Of a stretch of DNA of 64,000 nt, positions 45,437 to 54,967 are shown piece by piece. Every line of letters begins with the position of its first letter. The stretch's first letter is position 1. A program made the translations under genes and the position numbers. Under the pieces are notes generated by a model. That model searched no databases and was not told the DNA's origin. It was given only the letters and a program-made list of their open reading frames with translations. Origin of the DNA: Marinobacter orientalis (GTDB taxonomy: Bacteria > Pseudomonadota > Gammaproteobacteria > Pseudomonadales > Oleiphilaceae); contig NZ_SRZX01000001.1 of assembly GCF_004792665.1 (NCBI RefSeq), forward strand, positions 1,723,685 through 1,787,684, given 5' to 3'.

Positions 45437-46008
45437 AAACGAACACGCTCAGATATGCGGGCTTGATCGCCCTGGCGTTGGCGCTGGCCGGCTGTGCTTC
45501 GAGCCCGGGTGGCGGTTCCATTTACGTACCCGCCGGCGGCTCCTCTTCCCGTGACGAAGCACCCCAACCCCCGCAGACCAGCAGCAGGGACGAGGAACCA
45601 AGGGTGGTGCGCAAGAGTGAGCAACCCGAGGAACCGGTGTCCCGGCAGGAGTACAGCGCTCCGAGTTATCAGGATGAAGGCGATGCACTTTCGCCGGCCG
45701 CCCGCAGCCTCATCAAACGGGCGGACAGCCTGATGGCATCCGGCGAAACGCAGGCGGCAGTGGCACAACTGGAGCGGGCACAGCGAATTGCCCCGCGTTC
45801 TGCGGAAGTGTATTTCAAACTGTCGGAGGCCTATGTGGCAATGGAGCAGCTGGGCTCTGCAGAACAGTTCACCCTGAAAGGGTTGTCGCTGGCGGGCAGT
45901 GATGCATCATTGCAGCGCTCAGGATGGATGCTGCTGGCGGATATTCGTCGTGCCCGGGGGAATGTGGCGGGGGCAGATCAGGCTGAGGCGCGGGCCGGAG
46001 CCCTGTAA
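45433..46008 (+). CDS. lpoP: TPR lipoprotein, likely LpoP-type activator of PBP1B
   Basis: 191 residues. The lipobox LALAGCASS gives a lipidated Cys near residue 21. A Ser/Pro/Glu-rich linker (~25-90) could span the periplasm. Residues ~95-185 hold TPR helices (GETQAAVAQLERAQRIAPRS; AEVYFKLSEAYVAMEQLGSA). In Pseudomonas aeruginosa the TPR lipoprotein LpoP, encoded beside the PBP1B gene, is required for that enzyme. Same architecture and a 4-base coupled start here; direct proof is lacking. Confidence 0.8.
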   Translation: MKTNTLRYAGLIALALALAGCASSPGGGSIYVPAGGSSSRDEAPQPPQTSSRDEEPRVVRKSEQPEEPVSRQEYSAPSYQDEGDALSPAARSLIKRADSLMASGETQAAVAQLERAQRIAPRSAEVYFKLSEAYVAMEQLGSAEQFTLKGLSLAGSDASLQRSGWMLLADIRRARGNVAGADQAEARAGAL

Positions 46009-46011
46009 AAG

Positions 46012-46042
46012 AAAACCCCCGCTGTGATGAGGCGGGGGTTTT
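46012..46042. terminator. Bidirectional terminator between lpoP and the DUF4382 gene
   Basis: AAAACCCCCGC (46012-46022) pairs with GCGGGGGTTTT (46032-46042). A and T runs on both flanks serve both convergent genes. Confidence 0.93.
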
Positions 46043-46059
46043 GCGGCACTGGCTCGATA

Positions 46060-47013
46060 TTACTGAGCCAGCGGGATAGTTTTCGCCTCGGTTTCCACAT
46101 CTGCCACAACGGTCACGGTCTGATGGCCAAGGAACTCAAGCGTTTCCTTTGACTCGTTGTCATCATCCTGACACGAGTAAGCTATGGTGTATTCACCTGC
46201 GGGAAGGAAGGCGGCCTTGAAGCTATGGATTCCATTCAGATCTTCGTCTTCAACCGGGACGGCTAGTAAAGGCCCTTCGTTGGAGTCCAGATTTTCAGAA
46301 TTCAGATCCGTCAGCTCTTCTGCAGGAATGTCTCCGCTGTAGACATACACTGAACCTTCGTAATCACAGGCAACCAGAGCGTCGTTTTGATTGATGCTTA
46401 CGTAGTCGACATCGCCAATGATTGAGCCAGCTTCAGTATTATCGATCAGGCGATGGGCAGGTTTCAGGATGTATTTTGAATCTCCGGTGCCCCTTTCACC
46501 TGCGTTGACGATGGATTTGCGAACGTCAAAGTCAATCGTGAAATCTGCAGAGCCCCCTGCCGGAATTATGAACCCGCCCTGAAGTTTAAGACCAGTCTGG
46601 AAGCCGGAAGGAACAAACAGATCAACCTCGGTATCGGGAGTCGCGTTGTCTTCTTTGACGTATGGATTGTCGCCAAGGTGCAAACGTATCCACTCGTATT
46701 CCCCAGCGGGAAATTCCTGGCCCTCAAATAACTGGACAACCTTTCCGCCTTGGAAATCGAGAAGATTGATGTCAAGCGAAGTCTCGCCTTCGTCAGTCTC
46801 AACTTGAACTGTGACACTTTTCCCCTCAGCAGGTTTTACCTCAACAGATGTGATGTTGAGATTCACTTCAGTAAGGTCGGTAACCGGAGCATCTGTCAAA
46901 CCCAGCGACATGGTGCCAGTGGAATCACTGTCGCTGCTGCCACTTCCACCACAGGCTGCCACAGCGGCTGCCAGTGCGGTGATACCAAAACCCTTGATCA
47001 ATGCGTTATTCAT
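46060..47013 (-). CDS. DUF4382 domain lipoprotein
   Basis: 317 residues from ATG 47011-47013 (MNNALIKGFGITALAAAVAAC), with GGAG upstream. The lipobox AAVAAC-GGSGSS puts the Cys near residue 21. DUF4382 covers ~30-180: MSLGLTDAPVTDLTEVNLNI, SVEVKPAEGKSVTVQ, then GEYEWIRLHLGDN. The C-terminal part is beta-rich (FKAAFLPAGEYTIAYSCQDD), like a prealbumin or carboxypeptidase-regulatory fold. The surface or periplasmic role is unknown. It is divergent from the ECF sigma gene and might be part of its regulon; that is only a positional hint. Confidence 0.85.
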   Translation of the reverse strand: MNNALIKGFGITALAAAVAACGGSGSSDSDSTGTMSLGLTDAPVTDLTEVNLNITSVEVKPAEGKSVTVQVETDEGETSLDINLLDFQGGKVVQLFEGQEFPAGEYEWIRLHLGDNPYVKEDNATPDTEVDLFVPSGFQTGLKLQGGFIIPAGGSADFTIDFDVRKSIVNAGERGTGDSKYILKPAHRLIDNTEAGSIIGDVDYVSINQNDALVACDYEGSVYVYSGDIPAEELTDLNSENLDSNEGPLLAVPVEDEDLNGIHSFKAAFLPAGEYTIAYSCQDDDNESKETLEFLGHQTVTVVADVETEAKTIPLAQ

Positions 47014-47261
47014 GGTTTGTCTCCAGTACTGCTGTTCAATGAACTCGTTGTCCAACCTTGTTGGTATGATGGCGGGATTCCCTTACCCTCGTGCGGAGTC
47101 CGCTGCCTGAGGGTACAACGCCGGGTTTCGGTCACAGGTTCCTCTCTGGTGTGTTACAAACTGTACAGAACTAAATCTTTCACCAGCGGGCACAGGTTCA
47201 GCGCGCCGCGGAACTTTTTCTGGTATAAGCCGGTTTTAACGAATGTCCATGGGTTAACATT

Positions 47262-47852
47262 TTGGCATTGATACCTTTCCGGAGGCCGGCAAGGCCTTCA
47301 CGATTCGAGAAACTGGTCCAGCCCCACCTGGAGGCCATGTACCGCTTTGCCTTCCGCTTGGCGGGACAGCAGCAGGACGCCGAGGATCTGGTTCAGGATG
47401 TCGTGGTCAAACTCTACCCCCGGCTTGAAGAACTGGAGGCCATTGAGCAGCTGAGGCCGTGGCTTAACCGGGTGCTGTACCGCCATTTTATCGATCAGGT
47501 GCGACGCAGGGGCCGCCGCGCGGACAGGCCGGTGAGCGATGTGGTCGAACCGGAGCAACAGGCCACATTCCTTGATTCCTATGCGGCGGATGTGCCGGAG
47601 CTGACGGAGCAGATCAGTGCCGAGCGCCTGAAGCCTGTCATGGATTCGGTCATCCGGGAGCTGTCGCCGGATATGCGTGCATTGATGCTGCTGCATGACG
47701 TGGATGGCTGGAGCCAGGAGGACATCGCGCGGGTTCTTGAGATACCCGTTGGGACGGTCAAATCGAGAGTGCATCGTTGCCGCGCATCGCTGAAGAAAAA
47801 ACTGCTGGAGAGACCGGAACTTTTTCAGCAGGCCGGGCGTGTTGAACAATGA
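47262..47852 (+). CDS. ECF-type RNA polymerase sigma factor
   Basis: 196 residues from a TTG (47262); a second TTG two codons later is equally possible, and no good ribosome site is seen for either. Region 2 has YRFAFRLAGQQQDAEDLVQDVVVKLY; region 4 has LHDVDGWSQEDIARVLEIPVGTVKSRVHR. GGAACTT at 47210-47216 resembles an ECF -35 element and hints at autoregulation. The stop overlaps the anti-sigma region, so the two are coupled. The signal is unknown. Confidence 0.88.
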   Translation: MALIPFRRPARPSRFEKLVQPHLEAMYRFAFRLAGQQQDAEDLVQDVVVKLYPRLEELEAIEQLRPWLNRVLYRHFIDQVRRRGRRADRPVSDVVEPEQQATFLDSYAADVPELTEQISAERLKPVMDSVIRELSPDMRALMLLHDVDGWSQEDIARVLEIPVGTVKSRVHRCRASLKKKLLERPELFQQAGRVEQ

Positions 47853-47862
47853 GGTGATGGAC

Positions 47863-48567
47863 ATGTTGTGTAACGAATGTAAAAACAGTCTGGGTTCCTG
47901 GGTCAGGAGCGAGCTCTCTGCGGCGCAGGCCAGCCGTATCGAGGGGCATCTTGCGGTGTGTAAAGACTGTGCCGTCGTTGCGCGTAACGAACAGGCAGTT
48001 TTCGACTCATTGCTCCATAGCCAGACGTTGCCGCCTCCCTCCTCCGGTTTTGAAGAGCGGGTCCTGGCCGCGGCAACTGGCAAGGACCGTCAGGCGCGGA
48101 ATGGCTCCCGAGGTTATGGCTGGAGCACGCCCGTCGCCGGTGGCGCAATTGCCGCCGCCCTGGTAGTGGGGATTGCGCTGGGTTTCGGGTGGAAACCGGA
48201 ACCGGGGCCGGGCACTGATCTGGCGTTTTCCAAAGCGGAGGGGCCAGCCAGTGACGCGACCCTCGTCGCCGAGCCTGTTGCACGCAATGTCCGGCTTGCA
48301 TTCAGCTCCAGGGAGGCGCTTGAGGGGGTGACCCTGACGGTGGAGTTACCTCCCCATGTGGAGGTGTCGAGTTACCCGGGGCATCAAAAACTGAGCTGGA
48401 AAGTGGATCTGGACAAAGGCGAAAATATCGTGAATCTGCCACTTAACATACTGTTTTCGGGTGACGGTGAGCTGGTCGCTCATCTCGACGATGGCGGCAG
48501 AACGAAGACATTCCGTACCCGTCTCGACGGGCCGGTGGCGAATGGAAAACCGGAGCCCTCATCATGA
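47863..48567 (+). CDS. Zinc-finger anti-sigma factor
   Basis: 234 residues from the ATG at 47863, 8 bases after GAGG; an ATG two codons earlier is also possible. The N-terminal zf-HC2 motif (CNECKNSLG ... HLAVCKDC) binds zinc and the sigma factor. One membrane helix is at ~95-117 (AGGAIAAALVVGIALGFGW). The periplasmic part is beta-rich (VTLTVELPPHVEVSSYPGH; DGELVAHLDDGG). Its start lies 10 bases past the sigma stop. It overlaps the next gene by 4 bases. Confidence 0.87.
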   Translation: MLCNECKNSLGSWVRSELSAAQASRIEGHLAVCKDCAVVARNEQAVFDSLLHSQTLPPPSSGFEERVLAAATGKDRQARNGSRGYGWSTPVAGGAIAAALVVGIALGFGWKPEPGPGTDLAFSKAEGPASDATLVAEPVARNVRLAFSSREALEGVTLTVELPPHVEVSSYPGHQKLSWKVDLDKGENIVNLPLNILFSGDGELVAHLDDGGRTKTFRTRLDGPVANGKPEPSS

Positions 48568-48980
48568 AATCCGCAGTCAGGCATGGCATTGTTGTTTATG
48601 GCTGCGCCGGATTGCTGCTGGCGATAGCGCCAGCCGCTATTGCCGACGAGGATCTGGGTGTGACCATGCGAATGGTGACCGACGATGACAACCTGACCGA
48701 ATCCGTTGTTCGCGAAATAGAGCTGAACGATCCGGTCGCCCTTGAACGCCGTGGTGGCGAGTCGGGCAAGCCTGCTGATTCGCCCGCTGCAGCGGGAGGC
48801 GCGGATAATGCCCTTGAAGTACAGGACCGGGGGCGCGAAGCAGCCCGGGCTGCCACGGAGCGGGCAGGGGAAGTACGCGAGCGTAACGAACAGCGCAGTC
48901 GCCCGGAACGGCCGCAACGCCCCGATGCCTCAGAGCGCCCCGAGAGGCCGGATTTACCTGAGCGCCCTGAACGCCCGTAG
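48564..48980 (+). CDS. Secreted low-complexity protein of the ECF operon
   Basis: 138 residues. Signal peptide 1-27 ending APAAIA-DE. The mature part begins DLGVTMRMVTDDDN and is acidic; then an Arg/Glu/Ala-rich helical stretch (REAARAATERAGEVRERNEQ); the last ~30 residues repeat RPERP-type units (ERPERPDLPERPERP). No known domain. ATGA overlap with the anti-sigma gene marks it as a member of the operon. Function unknown. Confidence 0.8.
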   Translation: MKSAVRHGIVVYGCAGLLLAIAPAAIADEDLGVTMRMVTDDDNLTESVVREIELNDPVALERRGGESGKPADSPAAAGGADNALEVQDRGREAARAATERAGEVRERNEQRSRPERPQRPDASERPERPDLPERPERP

Positions 48981-49129
48981 CTACCCTGACTCATGTCATT
49001 ATTCCCACCGTAACGTTTCTGTTGTGCGACGAATTCCTTCGTCCCTTGCTATACTCCCGGTTTTATCGCCCCGCACCTGATTGTTTTTCATAGCGGGCAG
49101 TGAATCTCACGATATCTCCGGAGCAAGGC

Positions 49130-50440
49130 TTGCGGCCCTCAGGTTCAGCCATACTTTTTGTTGCCCTTATGATTCTGGCGCCGGCATTAGTGGCGGAAGA
49201 GCCAGGGGTACGTGCAGATTTTGAATCCGGCGTGTCAGCATTCGACGAGGGCGACCTGTCGACTGCCCGGGCGCATTTCGAGCGGGCAAGGGATGCTGGA
49301 CTGAATACTCCGTCACTGCTTTATAACCTTGGTGTGGTTTACTTCCGTCTCGGGCAGTATGAGTCGGCCGAAGCCGTTTTCCTGGAATTGCTGGGCACCC
49401 GCCATGCCCCGCTGGCCCGTTATAACCTCGGGCTTGTCATGCAGGAGAAAGGGCAGGATGACGCCGCACACCAGTGGTTCGAGCAGGCGGCCGGGCCGGA
49501 TTCGCCGGAAAAAGTGCGGGCGCTGGCCCTTCGCCAGCTTGACAGGACCGACCCTGACCGCTCAGGAGACACCAGCGGCAGCGGGTACCTTCTGGCAGCC
49601 GGCGGCTATGACGACAATATCGCGGGGGCACCGGATGACGCATCGAGTAATCAGGCCGGTGCTTTTGCGGATCTTCTGGCCGTAGGCAATCTCCGCATCG
49701 GCAGCGGGGACTTTGGCCTGCATGGTATCGCCTATACGCGTCAATATCCCGGGGATACCGAATTCGACAACAGTTTCCTCAGCACCGGTGCCTCCTGGCT
49801 GAAGGATGTCGGTGCCGGCGAGCTAACCTCCACTCTGAGCCTCGCGGGCTCTTGGTTCGGGGGCGACGCTCTTGAGCGTGAGGTGCGGTTGGAGGCCGAG
49901 TATCGTCCTGATCAATGTCTTTTCGCGTCCATCTGGTCCGGGATTGAATGCAGCGCCAGCGGATCGGTTTCCACCATTGATGGCGGAAGTGACTTCGCTG
50001 CTTACGATGGAGAAATGTTGCGGTTGGGTGTCAGCGCCTGGAAGAGTCTGGAGAGCTGGTTGTTCAGGGGCGGATATGAGCTCGAGGTCAACGACCGGAA
50101 AGATCTGGCAAGCCGGGAGGAATTTTTCAGCGTATCGCCATTACGCAACCTGGTCTCGGCTGAAGCCCGATATTATGCGTCAGGCCGGCTCTCCCTGGGA
50201 GCCAGGGGTGATATCCGCCATTCCCGTTACCGGGATGATCATCGGTTGGTATCCGGTACGGATGTGGTCACCAGGCGCCGGACAGACAGTCGCCTGCGGG
50301 GGGTGCTGCTGGCAGAATACCGGCTGACTGGCCCATGGCTGGTGCTGGCGGAGTACAGTATCGTTCACAATGACAGCACCATCGATCGATACGATTACAA
50401 CCGCCGTGAAGTGATGATCGGTATTGAAAGGGCTTTCTGA
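49130..50440 (+). CDS. TPR protein with outer-membrane beta-barrel-like C-terminus
   Basis: 436 residues from the TTG at 49130, chosen because CGGAG lies upstream and a clean signal peptide (MRPSGSAILFVALMILAPALVA) results; a GTG at 49100 is the other option. TPR helices cover ~30-135 (VRADFESGVSAFDEGDLSTA; LLYNLGVVYFRLGQYESAE). From ~155 on it is a series of amphipathic strands with aromatic ends, closing in IGIERAF with a terminal Phe, typical of barrels. It resembles the TPR-barrel SLAM-like or surface-export proteins in layout only. A separate promoter (TATACT, 49050) is possible. Confidence 0.75.
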   Translation: MRPSGSAILFVALMILAPALVAEEPGVRADFESGVSAFDEGDLSTARAHFERARDAGLNTPSLLYNLGVVYFRLGQYESAEAVFLELLGTRHAPLARYNLGLVMQEKGQDDAAHQWFEQAAGPDSPEKVRALALRQLDRTDPDRSGDTSGSGYLLAAGGYDDNIAGAPDDASSNQAGAFADLLAVGNLRIGSGDFGLHGIAYTRQYPGDTEFDNSFLSTGASWLKDVGAGELTSTLSLAGSWFGGDALEREVRLEAEYRPDQCLFASIWSGIECSASGSVSTIDGGSDFAAYDGEMLRLGVSAWKSLESWLFRGGYELEVNDRKDLASREEFFSVSPLRNLVSAEARYYASGRLSLGARGDIRHSRYRDDHRLVSGTDVVTRRRTDSRLRGVLLAEYRLTGPWLVLAEYSIVHNDSTIDRYDYNRREVMIGIERAF

Positions 50441-50493
50441 TGCCTGGCCGGGCATCCGGTCCCGGCCAGCTCCCAGGGCAGGGTTGCCCCGAG

Positions 50494-51756
<1,263 letters not shown>

Positions 51757-53037
51757 TCAGAGGGTGGCCATAACCCTGCGTGCTGCCTCTGTTGTCTGGT
51801 GGATGTCGTCCTCGGTCAGGGCAATGCTGGTGAATCCGGCCTCAAACGCAGACGGCGCAAGGTAGATACCTTCCTTCAGCATACCCTGGAAGAATTTCCT
51901 GAAGCGTTCGACATCACAGGCCATGACCTGGTCGAAGCGGGTAATCCGGGGTTCATCGGTAAAGAAGAAACCGAACATGGCGCCGGCGCTTTGCACGGCC
52001 AGGGGAATGCCGGTGCTGTCCGCCGCTGCTTTCAGACCATCACGAACGGCATTGGTTTTTTCCGTCAGCCGCTGGTGAAAGCCGGGCTCGGAAATGGCAT
52101 TCAGAGTGGCCAGCCCGGCGCACATGGCCAGCGGGTTACCACTGAGTGTTCCGGCCTGGTACACCGGCCCGAGCGGCGAGATGTGTTCCATGATCTCCCG
52201 CTTGCCCCCGAACGCTCCGACCGGCAGGCCACCGCCGATAACCTTGCCCAGCGCGGTCAGGTCCGGAGTTACGCCGTAAAAGCCCTGGGCGCCGCCAAGA
52301 GATACGCGGAAGCCGGTCATGACCTCGTCAAAAATGAGTACGGTGCCATGCTCGTTGCATACTTCCCGCAGGCCTTCCAGGAAGCCCGGCACCGGCGGGA
52401 TGCAGTTCATGTTGCCGGCAACCGGTTCAACGATGATAGCTGCAATCTCATCGCCCATTGCGGCGAAGGTTTCCCGCACGCTGTCGATATCGTTGAATGT
52501 CAGGGTCAGCGTGTGTTCCGCAAGGCTGGCGGGAATACCCGGGGAATTGGGCACACCAAGAGTGAGGGCGCCTGAGCCGGCCTTAACCAGCAGTGAATCC
52601 ACATGGCCGTGGTAGCAGCCTTCAAACTTCACGATTTTGTCCCGGCCGGTATAACCCCGTGCCAGCCGCACAGCACTCATGGTGGCTTCGGTGCCGGAGT
52701 TCACCATGCGTACCAGATCAATGGATGGCACCAGTTCACAGACCTTCTTCGCCATTTCTGTTTCGAGGGCAGTAGGTGCGCCGTAACCGATGCCCTGGTC
52801 CACCTGGGCGTGCAGGGCATCCTTGATAGTCTGGTTGCCGTGGCCGAGGATCATCGGGCCCCACGAACCGATGTAGTCGATGTAGCGACGGTCGTCTTCG
52901 TCGTACAGATAGGCGCCTTGGGCATGTTTGAAAAACAGCGGTGTACCGCCCACCCCCTTGAAGGCCCTGACCGGCGAGTTGACGCCGCCGGGAATGTATT
53001 TCTGAGCCTCGGCAAATAGGGTTTCGGACTGGGTCAT
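51757..53037 (-). CDS. hemL: Glutamate-1-semialdehyde 2,1-aminomutase
   Basis: 426 residues. It converts glutamate-1-semialdehyde to 5-aminolevulinate for heme. PLP lysine is in [48 protein letters not shown] and [12 protein letters not shown] are the class III aminotransferase signatures. Last gene of the hemJ-thiD-thiE-hemL unit, 3 bases after thiE. Confidence 0.97.
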   Translation of the reverse strand: MTQSETLFAEAQKYIPGGVNSPVRAFKGVGGTPLFFKHAQGAYLYDEDDRRYIDYIGSWGPMILGHGNQTIKDALHAQVDQGIGYGAPTALETEMAKKVCELVPSIDLVRMVNSGTEATMSAVRLARGYTGRDKIVKFEGCYHGHVDSLLVKAGSGALTLGVPNSPGIPASLAEHTLTLTFNDIDSVRETFAAMGDEIAAIIVEPVAGNMNCIPPVPGFLEGLREVCNEHGTVLIFDEVMTGFRVSLGGAQGFYGVTPDLTALGKVIGGGLPVGAFGGKREIMEHISPLGPVYQAGTLSGNPLAMCAGLATLNAISEPGFHQRLTEKTNAVRDGLKAAADSTGIPLAVQSAGAMFGFFFTDEPRITRFDQVMACDVERFRKFFQGMLKEGIYLAPSAFEAGFTSIALTEDDIHQTTEAARRVMATL

Positions 53038-53040
53038 GGT

Positions 53041-53754
53041 TCAGGACTCCTGATGAACGGATGATGAAAAAAGTGGGTGATGCGTTGCAAACAGCCGGGC
53101 AAATTGGCGCGCACGCGCCTCAATGGATGCCGGATCACCTTTGAAAAGGCCGCCAACCACGGCGAGCATGTCGGCGCCGGCGCGGATCAGGGCTTCGCCG
53201 TTGTCCGGGGTGATGCCGCCAATGGCCGTCACCGGCTTGCCAAAATGTCTGGCCCTGGCCAGTACCGCGGTGTCCGCTGGCGGAGCATCGGGCTTTGTGC
53301 CGGAGGTGAAGAATCGGCCAAACGCCAGGTAATCGGCGCCGTCACGGTCTGCACGTCTGGCCAGGGCCAGATCGGCATGGCACGTTGCCCCTATGATCGC
53401 ATGTTCCCCCAGCTGTTGTCTGGCATCAGCCAGGGAACTGTCCGTTTGACCCAGATGCACGCCCGCTGCTCCGCAGCGACGGGCCAGCACGGGATCGTCA
53501 TTGATGATCAGGGGCACCCGCGCATCGTTGCACAAAGCTGCGAGGTCACGGGCCTGTGCGAGTCGCTCCGGTTGTGGCGCGCTTTTCTCCCGATACTGGA
53601 CCATTACAGCACCGCCACGAAGGGCCGCTTCCACGGCCGCCAGAAGCGTGGTTGCTGTTAACAGCTGACTGTCAGTGATGGCATAAAGGCCGGGCCGCAA
53701 TCCCTTGGCGGTGGCGCTGGCACTGAACGTGCCAGGTGCGCTCAACTCTCCCAT
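53041..53754 (-). CDS. thiE: Thiamine-phosphate synthase
   Basis: 237 residues. It joins HMP-pyrophosphate and thiazole phosphate. YAITDSQLL, VMVQYREKSA (Arg/Lys for pyrophosphate), PLIINDDPVLARRCGAAGVHLGQ (split motif IINDD and GVHLGQ), and AIGGITPDN are the family sites. The start overlaps the thiD end by 13 bases. Confidence 0.96.
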   Translation of the reverse strand: MGELSAPGTFSASATAKGLRPGLYAITDSQLLTATTLLAAVEAALRGGAVMVQYREKSAPQPERLAQARDLAALCNDARVPLIINDDPVLARRCGAAGVHLGQTDSSLADARQQLGEHAIIGATCHADLALARRADRDGADYLAFGRFFTSGTKPDAPPADTAVLARARHFGKPVTAIGGITPDNGEALIRAGADMLAVVGGLFKGDPASIEARARQFARLFATHHPLFSSSVHQES

Positions 53755-54536
53755 GGGATACCCCGGTCCGGCACCGGTTGCCCGTGGCCGACTTTCAGCG
53801 CATGCCGGATAGCGCGCAGCACGTAGTTCTGTGCCTGGGCAATCGAGGCGCGGGCCGAGAGTCCGGAGGCCCTGCCGGCGGCAATGGAGGCGGCCAAAGT
53901 GCAGCCTGTGCCGTGATATTCACCGCCAATCCGCTCAATGTGGAAGTACAAGGGCTCCTGGTCCCGATGATAAAGCGTGTTAACGATTTCCGCTCCTTCA
54001 CCATGACCACCCGTCGCCAGCACCGAGTGACAGCCGGCTTCCAGCAGGTTGTGGGCAGCCCGTGCCCCGTCTTCATCGCCGCCAAGCAGGGCCAGTTCAA
54101 CGCCATTGGGCGTAATGATCTCCGCATGCCGGAACAGGCGCTCCTTCATGCGTGTAATCAGGGCATCGTCGGCCAGGTCGCCACCGCCGGCCGCCTTGAT
54201 GACCGGGTCGGTAATCAGCGGGACGTCCGGATGGTCGGCCAGAAACTCTACCAGCACATCCACCACATCGGCATTGCCCAGGGCGCCGGTTTTTATGGCA
54301 TGGATGGGGGAGTCGTCGGCAAGACACTGCAGTTGCTGGCGGATGATGTCGGGGTCCGTTGCGGTGGCATTATAGACATTGCGGGTGTCCTGCACTGTCA
54401 GGCACGAGAGAACCGGCATGGGGTGGCAGCCAAGTGCAGTAACAGCCTGGATGTCGGCCTGGATGCCGGCTCCTCCCGATGGATCAAGGCCGGAAACAAT
54501 CAGAACGTGAGGTCGGCTATGCAGTTTGATGGTCAG
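53742..54536 (-). CDS. thiD: HMP/HMP-P kinase, no conventional start codon
   Basis: About 264 residues. VLIVSGLDPSGGAGIQADI is the hallmark start; KTGALGNADVV, TDPVIKAAGG and GEYHGTGCTLAAS complete the ribokinase fold. It phosphorylates hydroxymethylpyrimidine twice. GAGGAG at 54538-54543 marks the ribosome site, but no ATG, GTG or TTG follows in frame: the codons are CTG-ACC-ATC-AAA-CTG. The start drawn is the CTG at 54536; ATC at 54530 has better spacing. The nearest ordinary start, at 54728, would overlap hemJ by 187 bases and lies in its antisense-free coding region. A sequence error is possible. Confidence 0.88.
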   Translation of the reverse strand: MTIKLHSRPHVLIVSGLDPSGGAGIQADIQAVTALGCHPMPVLSCLTVQDTRNVYNATATDPDIIRQQLQCLADDSPIHAIKTGALGNADVVDVLVEFLADHPDVPLITDPVIKAAGGGDLADDALITRMKERLFRHAEIITPNGVELALLGGDEDGARAAHNLLEAGCHSVLATGGHGEGAEIVNTLYHRDQEPLYFHIERIGGEYHGTGCTLAASIAAGRASGLSARASIAQAQNYVLRAIRHALKVGHGQPVPDRGIPWES

Positions 54537-54541
54537 GCTCC

Positions 54542-54964
54542 TCAGAATGGTTTGACGGAAGCAAGAATGACAACGGCAACCAGCACCAGAACGGGCACTT
54601 CGTTGAACCAGCGGTAGAACACATGGCTGCGGGTGTTCCGGTCGTCGCGAAACACCTTCACCAGATGGCCGCAGTAAAAGTGATAGCCAATCAGCAGGAC
54701 GACCAACAGAAGTTTGGCGTGCAGCCAACCCTGGCTCATATAACCCTGGACATTGTAACCGATGAGCCAGAGTCCAAAAAATACAGTAGCAACCATCGAT
54801 GGCGTGGTAATGCCCCGGTAGAGTTTGCGCTCCATGATCTTGAAGCGTTCGCGGCCGGGCTCGTCGTCACAGGCAGCGTGATAGACAAACAGCCGGGGCA
54901 GATAGAAAATGCCGGCGAACCAGCACACCATTGAAATAATATGCAGGGCTTTGACCCAAAGCAT
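54542..54964 (-). CDS. hemJ: Protoporphyrinogen oxidase HemJ (membrane type)
   Basis: 140 residues with four membrane helices. It oxidises protoporphyrinogen IX in heme synthesis. MLWVKALHIISMVCWFAGIF starts it with the conserved His8; FYLPRLFVYHA, KLYRGITTPSM and GWLHAKLLLV (the conserved Lys) follow. Together with hemL this gives the unit a heme theme. First gene of the unit; the clc gene lies 3 bases further upstream and may be co-transcribed. Confidence 0.92.
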   Translation of the reverse strand: MLWVKALHIISMVCWFAGIFYLPRLFVYHAACDDEPGRERFKIMERKLYRGITTPSMVATVFFGLWLIGYNVQGYMSQGWLHAKLLLVVLLIGYHFYCGHLVKVFRDDRNTRSHVFYRWFNEVPVLVLVAVVILASVKPF

Positions 54965-54967
54965 TGG

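Noticed and set aside
53041..54570. TPP riboswitch before the thiamine genes
   Set aside because: thiD follows hemJ with no leader space and no CTGAGA-type core is seen.
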